From the NCBI GenBank assembly GCA_016081115.2, contig CM071934.1, forward strand, positions 55,785,267 through 55,849,266: DNA of 64,000 nt. Direction: 5' to 3'. A model generated the notes under the pieces. The model was not told the origin of the DNA, did not search any database, and saw nothing but the letters and a program-made list of their open reading frames with translations. The translations under genes were made by a program, and so were the position numbers. Of the stretch, positions 36,358 to 46,896 are shown piece after piece. Origin of the DNA: Rehmannia glutinosa. Taxonomy: Eukaryota; Streptophyta; Magnoliopsida; Lamiales; Orobanchaceae. How positions within the stretch are numbered: position 1 is the first letter of the stretch; each line of letters opens with the position of its first letter.

Positions 36358-36926
36358 GTGAGCTAACACTCGGACGAATCAAAGAAGAGTATTAGAAACA
36401 GAAAAGAAGTGAAAAAGCTAAAACAAAAATCGGCTTCATTAAATCGGTATTGTATCGGAAAAGGCACTACACCAAGTCGGTGATAATTTGAGTCACTAAG
36501 AAGAAGCTACGAGGAGTAGAAGCTAAATCGGCTAAGAGATAAGCTGAATAACTTATGAGCAAAGTGACAAAAGCGATCGTTTTGACTTAAGCGGGAATGT
36601 TTTAAGGAACACGTCGGCCATAATGATGATGTGTCTGGACAAAAAGCTGCACACTAAGCTTATGATTGGATATAAATCTTGCCGCATTAAATCACGAGGC
36701 GTGAAATGCTCAATAGGCGTCACGAAATCAAAGCCGTTGATTTCGATCACAATTCAAAAAACGTCTGCCGTCCTTTCATAAACCATATTTAAACCATTTT
36801 AAATCCAGTTTCTCTCTCACACTTCTAAAAGCTGTTCATATCTTTCTCTCAAAAGGCAAAGGCAAATACTCTCGAAACCTATCAACCTTCAAATCAATTT
36901 AAGATTTTCTTGATATAATCTGAGAA
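36358..36926 (+). promoter_or_regulatory. Spacer between pol and third ORF of A, with internal TATA-like box
   Basis: TATAAATC at 36671-36678 lies 256 bp upstream of the ATG at 36927; the equivalents in C and B are 255 and 257 bp upstream. A CT-rich segment (tttctctctcac near 36808) and an AAACCTATCAACC leader precede the ATG. The arrangement looks like a plant promoter and 5' leader. Function is inferred. Confidence 0.5.
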
Positions 36927-39900
36927 ATGGCACCAACTTATGACTTTAACAAGTTAGGAAAGCAAATCCACACCGGTTCGGCGGTGGATTTCGAACGGAA
37001 TGGTGAAGCGAGTCCGAAGCGACACCCTGGTGAAGAAAATTCTTTGAGAAGTTGGAAAGCGTCCGGACTTAAAACCATTTCTAACGCTAGAATATCCGAT
37101 GACCTGTGGAGGAGGTCGCACAATTCTCGTGAATCTTTGAGATTCACGATGAAGGAATCAAGTCATCATTCACGGAAAGCGGTGACTATCAACGCCAGGA
37201 TTTGGTGAATATTGCTCCCTACCCGGAAGGAGCATCGAGATCAAAGAAAAGCTGATGTAAACTTGGGCGACGCATGGAAAGAGATAGCCAAGTCCGACTT
37301 TCTTTGATAAAATTATATACACAACAAAACAAGAGATGGCAAAGGAGGATTATCACAAATTGTTGGACATAGTTGCCAAATGTATCGACATCAAATTTGG
37401 CGGACTTTGACCAACTATCAAAGGCAAAGCGATTGTGATGGCTGCAATCATCGAAGAAAAGAAGATAAAGCGGGCTGAGTTTATCTCACAATGATTCTCT
37501 GCCAAAACGTGGGGAACAAGTCCTTCAAAGAAGATGGCACATTTGGAGGATCCCTGGATATGGCACAGTGATTGGCGGCTATTGGAGGTGAAAGGAGTCC
37601 CTCTTAGACATGGGAAGGCCTTCCATGTTAACAAGAGGATGTTCGAGCTAACCTCTCTGGTGCTCGAGAAGCGAGCTTATGCCAAGAGAGGCGACACGAT
37701 GAGGGAATCGGTGACCCCGAAGATCTGACTTACTTCCTCTCGGCCCGAAGAAAACTGCCCTGCGGGTTGCCAAAAAAGCTATTGCCCTGCGGAAAACAAA
37801 CATGCTCCTGCCCCTGCGTGAGTCACTGCCCCCAGTGTCACACACTGCCCTGCGGCCGTCGAAAGGACTCTCAAATGCCTTCTCCGATCGTCAAAAGGAG
37901 GAGAAGCCCGACAAGCCAAGACGGCCGGCTCTCGAGAAACAAACACCAGCCAAGGCCCCCCGCCCACTCGAGAGGACACCGCCTCACGAACCCGAGAAAT
38001 TCCCTGGTACAAACCAGGAGGCGAAGAAGACTCGTCAAGCGGTCGAGCAGGAGAAACCAGGTGAGTCGATTACTCGGCTAGCACAAATACGGAGACTACT
38101 GGAGAAGTAGAGTCTCCGGATGTAGTTGATGAAACGGCCAAGTCTGCTGAAGGCGATCAGAGAGGCAACCGAAGACACAGCTGTAGCTCACACAGTGAAA
38201 CACAAGAAGAACCAGCCCAAGCGGATAGTGATGTAATGATCCTATCTCCACCTTACCCAGACATCCAAAATCGTCTGCGTGAGTGGAGAAAATGGAAGTT
38301 GAGCAAGTCAGGAATAGTTCCAACGGCCTGAGTTCATAGAAGAAGAAGGAACTGCTAAATTTCCTTGGACTAACTACTGTGCTCCCAGCACTTGATGAAG
38401 ATAACTGCCTAGACATCCTGCAAATCTACAAGGACAGGGAGAGAGCAAAGCAAGCTGAAGAAGCCGAAGCACGTGAGAAGGCAAGCATCTGTCCTATCTC
38501 GGCACCCGCAGAACACACACACCCTCTCCTTGATGTCTTCTCACGAAAGTGACGAGGAACCAGGAGAATGCTTCTGCCCCCGCGAGAAGAGTTGCAAATC
38601 GGCAAGCATTGCACGAATCAAGAATTCTTCACGAGCAAAGACTAATGGAGGGACCAGGAGAGTCCTCGAACACGGTGAAATCGATCCTATGGGAGTGGTC
38701 GAAAGAAATAGCCACTGATGTTCTTTGCTACCACTTCCCCACTCACTCGGAAGAAGCAATAAGGAAATGGCGATGAAAGCTGGGCTAGTGGGGACCCCAG
38801 ATCGAGCCAACCCCTATTGAAGGTGTGCTACCACCGCCAACGGCTGAACCATCAATTGCAATAGCCGGGAGTCTGGAGGCGAGTGACCCCACTCCAAGTC
38901 ACTCGGTGGTGCGCCGGTGAGGGGAAACTCCTCCACTGCGGCAAGGTCGGAGGATCTGCGAGATAACTCCACAAAGAAGCAAGGAGGCGAAGAAGAGAAA
39001 TTACAATCACAAGAAGAACAGACAAGTTGCCATCAACGAAGCTCGGGCGATTGAGACTGTCTCTGGTGAGTGCCAAATCGCTCTGAAGGCTAATGACGGC
39101 TGCGATGCGATCGAGGCACTGAGGAAGAACAGACCACAGGAGTTAACACTCTGGGCGATGAAAGTGCAATCCATGGGGTTGAGACTCCAATGGATGCCAT
39201 CAGTAGAAGACCCTATGACGGTGACAGCATCGAAAGGGAGGACCAAGGCCTCGCGTGCGGAGAGACCGCTATTTGGAGGAAATGAAAGGCCCACGGGAGG
39301 TTGAGACTTCCGGGGTAAAGAGGCTGAAGTAGAGAACATCCCTCCCCCGCAATCATCGACCCATCGAGAAGGAGATCGGCGCACTTCATGATTCCCAGGA
39401 CAACCACGATGTCACTTTTCCGGGATCGGAAGGCGAAGAAAAGGCGAGTCACCCCACGACAAATCCAAACGACTCAGTGCGGATGTTCCAGGCACGAGCA
39501 AGTCGATCCCAAGACTACTCGTCAAACTTTTAACTTTGATGATGAGCCACCACTAGAAATCTCATCATCGTCCGGTAATGACATCTTCTTGATAAGGCCG
39601 AGGACAAGTCTCTTGAAAAGGAAAAATCATTTGAGACCAACGAAGTCATTAAGACAACTAAGGCTCGGCAAAGCGGGTCTATTTCACAACCAAACCCGTT
39701 GAACCGAAACCACTGCTCGGCTCCTCAAGCTCGATTCCCAAAAGAACTTCACGCGCACCGCTCATCATCGAACAGATCCCGATCGGCGGTGATGAATCTT
39801 TTGTAGAATCTTTCCCTTTCTCACTTTGGAGATACGAACTCCACGAAGAGTCGGAAAATGAGCAAGCACGCTATCACAGACCACCTCCTGTTTTTCACTC

Positions 39901-41414
39901 GAGGCACCATTGTTCGGCCGATTTTGATTTCGACGTTTGTATGGCCATCACCGCAATGAAAGAATCGGTGAAGTTCGAGAAAGTGTTCAAGGCACTCTTT
40001 GCTGAGGTTGAACGGATGGAGAGGCATCGAGCCTCTTTGGACATGCGCTGGACAACAGATGCCAACCTTACGGTGACTTGAGAGGCATCACATTCGAGGA
40101 TAAGGGAATGGTGGCAACAAAGAAATCAATGCGTGTGGAACGGTGAGATACTTGAGACCTTGTTCAACAAGTCGGGTGTGGAGAGTCGAAAATGTTGATC
40201 GAAACGGCCGAGGAACACATTGAGCATATGCATGAAGCTCACACCTGCCGAGATCAAGGCTTGCGTGAGCGAAATGCAAATGATATACGGCGTTTGGAAG
40301 AACACATGACAAGAAAATTCAGCCTTCTCATGGTGAGATGAAGCGATTTTCGTGAGAATCCAACGCTACTCGTTCAATTCGAGCCGCATACAACGCAGCA
40401 GACTTGAAGCGAAATTCCACCATCGAAGACTTCGACTTCATGCTTGCCAAAGATGTTCCACAGGTTCCTCTATCCTTTGATGATGCCAAAAAGGGGAAGA
40501 GGAATACCTTAAAAAAAGAAAAATCTGAAGGCGAAAAGAAAGGAGCAGCGGTGAGAAGGAAAATCAGAGGAAATCTGAAACGAGAAGAAAGGAAAGCTTG
40601 TTGAGGGGAAGGATCGTGAGATGTAACATTGATGATTGCACAAACCCCCAACAGGGTCCTATCACGGTGACATTATAAGCGACAAACTCCCAGTGACTCT
40701 GCCCTCCCAAGACTCTGCTTTGTATCTATGGCCGAGAAGAGAAAAGCAATTGAAGCGGGGATGAAGGAAGTGGAAGGAAGAATGGATGCCAGGGTGATGA
40801 ACATCTTGAAAGAACATGGAGGCATTCCGGTTGACGAGAGACACGTATGCCATTTCGTATGTCGGGACGAGCCACGTCGACGAATTCAAAACGCTCGAAT
40901 CAAGGATATTTTGCAAATATGTCCATGGCTCAAGCTTGGGACTTATCTTTGGGAAAAGGGTCTCGCCTTATGTGAAGAAGCCGACAGCGTGAGACTTCCG
41001 GAGTCACTCTGCTTTGTCACTCCTTTAGTCACTCACCGGAAAGAAGAAGGCCCCAAAGACAAGATACGCCCGAGTAGAGGAAGAAGCGATAGTGGAGGAA
41101 GAAGCTTGGACCTGGGCCTCCGCCCAAGAATATTGAATCGTAGATCCGGGAAAGAAAGGAGGGATCTACTTGGGCGGGGCTTGACCAGGTGGCAAATTTA
41201 AAAGTGGCTAAGTCTAACGCCGAGTATGCAAAGAGATTAGAAGAAGAAAACAAGAGACAAACTCAGGCTATGGCGGGAGAGACAGGAAAGACTAAGAAAA
41301 GATGAAGCTGCCGAGAAAGCATATGAGAAGAAAAAGAAGGCGGTGACGGCGAGAAGAAAGAAAGAAGAGAAGAAGATCTTGAACAAGATGAAAGAAGGAG
41401 ACAAAAGGAGATGA
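36927..41414 (+). pseudogene. Third coding region (env-position ORF) of element A, frame-broken
   Basis: ATG at 36927 in aatctgagaaATGgcacc begins MAPTYDFNKLGKQIHTGS. About 4.5 kb (about 1,490 codons) follow before the probable TGA at 41412-41414. Parts seen: an N-terminal folded domain (to about 37640) resembling the plant 'putative transposon protein' domain; a Pro/Lys/Arg-rich segment (37740-38060) with clusters such as VKRRRSP that could be nuclear-localisation signals; acidic and Ser-rich linkers; a segment MAEKRKAIEAGMKEVEGRMD at 40728; and a Lys/Glu-rich coiled-coil C-terminus (41200-41410). No signal peptide or membrane helix is visible, which argues against a classical envelope protein. 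Frames break many times. Confidence 0.65.
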
Positions 41415-41664
41415 AGTGTTGTTTGTCAACCCTTCGTGTATTTTATTATGTAAATACATACAATGTAGGTCTTACGTAATAAAGTTATAAATTTTTTTGT
41501 GAAGACAATTATATACTACGATACACTTTGTAAACAATTGTGTTAAGTACGAGAATGATATGATCAATAAAAAGATTGATTCAAATATACATTCTATGTC
41601 AATACACTATCTGTATGTATCTTTGTTATTTGCATCTTTGTATGGTTTAAGTTTTGGCATCATC
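41415..41664 (+). other. 3' untranslated stretch of element A
   Basis: AT-rich, non-coding. It contains AATAAA at 41478-41483 and further A-rich motifs that could serve as polyadenylation signals for a transcript of the third ORF. B has the same layout (AATAAA at 63238-63243). Confidence 0.4.
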
Positions 41665-41678
41665 AAAAAGGGGGAAAT
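41665..41678 (+). promoter_or_regulatory. Polypurine tract of element A
   Basis: AAAAAGGGGGAAAT directly before the 3' LTR; the same sequence is in B at 63426-63439. Confidence 0.85.
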
Positions 41679-43221
41679 TGTTAGGAATTTTATTGTTTAG
41701 ATTTTGATGAATGCCATGTAAAACTTAGAATAGAAAGTTGGCACCCCAATTCTTGTTATAAAATGCATTGTAATGAATAGAGTGGCGCCAAGCTGAGTCA
41801 AAATAGCTACGCCCTAACATGCAAGAAGACAATCAAGATCGGAAGGAAGACTCTGTGTGAGACAATGAGTATGGCAAAGAAGAGTAGACGGAACTCTCTT
41901 TCAAGAAGCAAACAGATGCAGTGAGTGGAGCATCATTCAAGTCAACTCAAGAAAAGCCAAGTCTCAAGTTGAAGTGACAAGAAGAGTCATCCAATGATTG
42001 GAAGCTGACTCTAAGTCACCTGGGGAAAGCAAGGAAATGCAATCAAGTCGAGATAATCGTAAAAGAACCGTTGCCGTAAATCAAGAGATTTACTTAAACA
42101 AGTAATATCTCCATACCACCTTTCTTGGAGTGCTCAGTCCCGGAAGCGTGCAAAAGGAATGAACCAATGGGAAGCACTACACCGTGTCGAACTCGAAAAG
42201 GTGAAACAACAATTCATACGAGGAAACAAAGAATTCCAAGAATCGCAAGCCAACGATCGCAAAGTGACTTTCAAAAATAAGCTTATCTCTTCAACGGGCA
42301 AATTTTTGAAAGTTCACTATAAAAGGCCGAGGAGTTTGTTTGAGAGAGGAGGATGCATGAATGACACATACGTGAGATAGACAAGCACATTAGAAAATCA
42401 AACAATCTCAATCCTCAAGCCTACATTTCAAGTACATCAATCCAACACTTACCTCGTGAAGGAAAGAGAACTTCAACCGATTGAAGAGGAAACCTTTGAA
42501 AACAAGGGGTCTACTTTCCGGAAGGATTGTAGAAAAGTTCAAGGTTGAACTAAGTCTTAAGCATTTGGAGGGCTTCGTGATCAAATCCAAAGAGCTTGAG
42601 CAAGTGAGTCGTAGTAGCAAGGCAAATGCCCTGTGAAGAAGTTGAGTCGTGCGAGAAGCCACCGAGTGATCAAGGCGTCTCAGGATCGAGTCCCAAAGGA
42701 TCAAGTCGGCCATTTGTGATCAAGACTTGTATCTCGGGACTGTTACCACTTTGTAAACCGATCATTACTTAGTGGATTCCTCCGGAGTTGGAGAAGAGAG
42801 GAATAGAAGAATTACCCCATCTTCGAACCTCTATAAAAACTTTCTTTGTCATTTACATTTCAAAGATTTAAATTCCCGCACTTTTAACTCGCTTATATCT
42901 CTTGATAAATTTGCTATCCAATTGATAATTTATAAGTACTAAATCAAGCTCTAAAATCAAACTTAAGGGTGTTAAGTCTTCCAATAAAAATAAAACCACA
43001 AAATGAGTTAAATTGTAGCCAACAAATGAGTTACTCCATCAACACTCAAATTTGAGTTCTGAGAGAGATTAACTCTATTGAGTGACTAATTCGACTGTCC
43101 ATCAAGGACACAATAGTAGAATTAACTCAGTAGATTTAAAAGGACTAAATCGAAAATTTGGTAAGGTTTATTCAACCCCCCCCCCTTCTAAACATTACAC
43201 TTACACCCCTTGGGACCCACA
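41679..43221 (+). repeat. 3' LTR of element A
   Basis: TGTTAGG to GGGACCCACA, 1543 bp. TATA box is at 42318-42326; a C10 tract is near 43176. Confidence 0.9.
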
Positions 43222-44400
43222 AACCTTGTCTTTGGTGAATGAAGCACTTACATCCAAAGATATGAAAATATCCAACATTTGGCTTCCTCCTTGTCCAAAT
43301 TTCATAAGGGGTTTTGCACAGTTGCGTATTGATCATACATATATTCTGAGTGTAGCAAGCAGTATTAATGGCTTTAGCCCAAAATCTCTTAGGCCATCCA
43401 GCTTCAGCTAACATGGTCCTTGCAGCTTCCTTGAGAGTTATGTTCCTTCTTTCAGCTACTCCATTTTGTTGTGGAGTTCTTGCAGCTGACAACTCATGAG
43501 CAATACCATTTTCTATACAATACTGAGTTATAATCCCATTGACAAACTCAGTTCCTCTATCAAACATTATCTTGATAATGGTTTGACTCTTCTCATTTTG
43601 AACTCTTCTCATCAACTGAGGAAGCTTCTGCAAAGTTTCCTTCTTTTTACACATAAAGATGGCCCATGTGTATCTTGAATAATCATCCACCACCACTAAG
43701 GTGTATTTATTTCCACTAATGTTGGCTGGTTCAACAGGGCCAAATAGATCCATATGAAATAAGTACAGTATCCTTGTTAAAGGAGAACTTGTCTTATCCT
43801 TGAAAAAAGACTTTGTTTGCTTTTCCATTTGGCATGCATCACAAATGCTCTTCTTCTTGTATACTGAGTCTGGCAATCCTTCCATAAGATGACTCCTTGT
43901 AAGCTTGTCGATTGTCTTGAAATTTAGGTGACTCAGCTTCTTGAGCCACAACCAACTTGATTCGGTTGTGCTCTTTACTACCAGACACGTGCTTGGTGTA
44001 GCAGTTGACCAATCCACTACATACATGTTTTTCTGCCTTGATCCTTGTAGTAGAATTTCATTTGATTCAGCATCCTTGATCTGTCAAACTCCCATGTTGA
44101 ATCCTACATTATAGCCCTTGTCACAGAGTTGGCTGATGCTCAACAGATTGAAGTTGAGCCCTTCAACATAGGCTACATCTGTGATCTCTAGTCCATTCTT
44201 CTTTATGGATCATGTGCCTTTGATCTCCCCTGGAGCTTCATTTCCTCTAAATATGACTTTAGCACCTCTTATTTCCTTGAATTTTAAAAGATTTTTCTTA
44301 TTGCCTATCATATGTCTGGAACAACCACAATACATATACCAAGTTCCTTGGCACTCAGCTGTTCCTTGAACCTGGAATCAAGGAAATTAGTTTTTAGCTA
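43222..44400 (-). pseudogene. pol: Element E: protease and integrase part
   Basis: Minus-strand frame from 44026 to 43222 is open for about 268 codons: pre-integrase LKKLSHLNF..CDACQMEKQ, then MDLFGP, YTLVVVDDYSRYTW, a second catalytic Asp region IIKIMFDRGTEFVNG, the TPQQNGVAERRN segment with the third acidic residue region, and a C-terminal FGCKCFIHQ. Upstream, the protease motif is MYCGCSRHM (44335-44309): the catalytic Asp and following Ser of DSG are read Tyr-Cys at 44332-44327. The integrase is therefore well preserved but the protease is inactive. It is cut at 43222 by element A. Confidence 0.88.
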
Positions 44401-46772
44401 CCCATATTTACCTGGGTGTTGAGGGGTTAGCATTATAAGGTGATCCGACCAACCTATAGCCAAATGGTCTGACTCTAAGAGGTTGCCACCTATCAGTTCC
44501 ATAATCATAATGAACACTTACAAATTGCTTAGAGGCTTTAGGCTCATACAGTTGTCTCTTTTGTCTGTATGTCTATGTGTGAGCTTGTGCTCTTGCTTTC
44601 TTTGGATAGTAATGAAACTTTTGTGCATATTGGTCTTTGTTCTTGGGTGCATATGTGTGTTGATTATCATTTCTTTGCCTTGGGAATGACCTGTTTTGAG
44701 TCTGAGGTCTTTGCCACTTGGGCCTGTATCCCTTAGAACTTGGCTGGTGTCTCATTTGATTATTCCAATCAGATTGGTTGGGATAATTTCTACCATTCCC
44801 ATCATATGGTTTTCTTTGTTAAAACCTCTTGGCCTTTTGGTAGTTTTGTTTAGATTTCATAGAATATTTTCTGTTTGGAGTCTGCTGATGGACTCTTCTG
44901 AATTTTGTTTCAGTTGTCCTCTCAGCATACTCTGCAGGCTTTTTGCCTTTACCTTTGTATCCAAGGCCAGCATGGTTGTGAATATGTTTGTGAGTAGGTG
45001 CGGGTGCAACATATGGTGCTTTAGATTTTTGGACTGCCCTGTTACTTGAGGATCCTTTTTCCATTACCACTCTTGGAGCTTGGGCATACACAAAGGAATT
45101 AAACCCAATGTTTGTCTTATCTTCGCTTTCCTTTTGAATTATTATAAGTTCATCCAATGATTTAGATGCCTTAGAAAATGATGCAATCACATTTTTCAAA
45201 TCTTTTTCCCTCTTTTCAGTTGCAGCTAAGTCAGCTTGGATCTTAGTTGTCTCAGCCTTTAGCTCTTTGTTCGCATCAGCTATGTGACTTAGAGTACTCA
45301 GCTCCTTAGTCAGGTGTGAGTTTTGGCTTTTGAGCTGGTTGTTTTCTTCATTTAAAAGTGTGTGTGAGGTTTTTACATGCTCAAACTCTTTCATCATTTT
45401 GCCTACCAAATCATAAAGATCAGTGGGTGATGAAGTATTTGTATCACTATCACTATGATCAGAATAGAATGAGATGAGTTAGAATGTACCTTATCTTCTT
45501 GTTCTTTGGTCATAAGGCATATCATAGCCTCTTCTTCTTTGTCATAGGAGTAGTCAGCTTCACCATTGCCGACTCGATTGTTCCTTACACTTGGCACGTG
45601 TCAAGAAATTCAAAGGCCAACATGGCGTTCTTCTTTTCTTATCTTCTCTCTCTGAAGACTTTTCTTTCCTCTTCATTTCTGTACTTGTTAATGGTGGATA
45701 GGGACAGTCAACAGCAATTGTCCTGGTTGTCTGCAATTCCAACACAGGTTTCCAGCTCTCTGGAAGTCTACTCTTTCAGCTCTCTGATTATCAGCTCTCT
45801 AATATTCAGTCCTTTGATGATCAGCTCTCTTTGGTGGTCTATCCTCCCTTGCTTTGGAGGGTGTTGAGTGTCTCCTGGATGATTCACCCTTGTTTCTCTT
45901 ATAGTTCTTATTGAAGAACATGTTGAATATCTTCATCATAAGGGCAATCTCCTCCTGGTCAATGGCTTCATTGGATTCAACTCTTTTGGACTCACCAGCC
46001 ATGAGTGCAGTTGTCTTGGGTACAGATGTCTCTTCTTGATTTTTTCTTCTGAGCTCAAATTCATAGGCTTTAAGGTCTGAGAACAACTCATGGTTGGATG
46101 TTCTTGTAAGGTTCATTGAATGTCTCAAAGCCATCACCTTCATTTCCCACTCAACTGGGAGAGACCTGAGAATTTTCATACAGATTTTCTTTTGTGTATA
46201 TTCTTTTCCTAGAGTTGAGAGCTCATTGATTATCTCTGTGAATCTGGCATCCAGCTGGTCCAGACTTTCACCTGCAAGCATTTTAAAATTTTCAATTTTT
46301 TTACAGCAACAGTCAGTTTATTTTCTTTAATTTAATCAGATCCTTTACAAATTAAAGTTAGTTTTTCCAATATTTCTTTAGTCGTTTTGCAAGATTTGAC
46401 TTTGTTGAACATAGTTTTATCGAGGGATTTATAAAAAATATCATTGGCAACATTATACAAGTTGTATCTCTTTCTATCTTCGTTGGTCCACTCGCATCGT
46501 GGTTTTTCCACCATTGCAAGTCTAGGTAAGGCAGCAGCAGCACATGCGTCTCGTACAACCGGAGCTGCAGCAGCCTCTCCTTCAGATACATCAGCAGCCT
46601 CAGGGGTAGGAGCCCTGACATCTATGTTCACCTTCATTATTTGTAGTGACACATCCTCAATGACAAACCATATTTCATCATGTAAGGCTGAAAGGTGTGC
46701 CTGCATACATATTTTCCAATCATCAAATTCTTCAATAGTAAATATTGGAATGCGAGTTTGATCTGATTCCAT
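44401..46772 (-). pseudogene. gag: Element E: gag
   Basis: Starts at ATG 46772: MESDQTRIPIFTIEEFDDWK, open to 46332. An adjoining frame (46281-45799) carries the UBN2-type core (LSTLGKEYTQKKICMKIL, LFSDLKAYEFELRRK). A frameshifted zinc knuckle is at about 45740-45690 (VDCPYPP). A 196-codon frame (45409-44819) holds a clear coiled coil followed by a basic tail, and a further basic Tyr/Gln-rich stretch runs 44755-44573. The Ala-rich insert (ADVSEGEAAAAP, near 46590) is absent from A and B. Only three or four frame breaks occur in 2.3 kb, far fewer than in the younger copies. Confidence 0.85.
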
Positions 46773-46882
46773 GATAATAACTTTGCTTTAAAAGAAAAGC
46801 TTTCAGAACTACAAGTGTTGTTCTTTTGAAAAAGAATGAGATCTAGTTCAGTAACAATTGCGGAAGGCTAAATGAACCAACC

Positions 46883-46894
46883 ACTTTGATACCA
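46883..46894 (-). promoter_or_regulatory. Primer-binding site (initiator tRNA-Met), element E
   Basis: Minus-strand TGGTATCAAAGT lies two bases after the LTR, close to TGGTATCAGAGC. Confidence 0.7.
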
Positions 46895-46896
46895 CT

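Larger units (their letters stand above)
29258..43221 (+). mobile_element. Copia/Sirevirus-like retrotransposon A, full length (14.0 kb)
   Basis: LTRs at 29258-30783 and 41679-43221 flank primer site, gag, pol, a 4.5-kb third coding region and a polypurine tract. The first 108 bases of the two LTRs are identical (29258-29365 and 41679-41786), and both share a cttgttAtaaaatgc variant where both LTRs of B have G, so the pair belongs together and the insertion is young. It lies inside minus-strand element E. Flanks caact (29253-29257) and aacct (43222-43226) do not form a target duplication. Coding frames are repeatedly broken, mostly near CAG/CTG positions. Confidence 0.9.

Noticed and set aside
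36927..41414. Calling the third ORF a true envelope gene
   Set aside because: No signal peptide, furin-like site, coiled-coil ectodomain with transmembrane anchor, or any hydrophobic helix can be seen. Only its position resembles env.
43082..43411. 109-codon plus-strand frame spanning the LTR A/E junction
   Set aside because: It crosses an insertion junction and is antisense to the E integrase.
45230..45250. TKIQAD in E Gag, faintly like a dynein light chain (LC8) binding motif, a known trait of Sirevirus Gag
   Set aside because: The match is loose, and the corresponding segments in A and B do not carry it.
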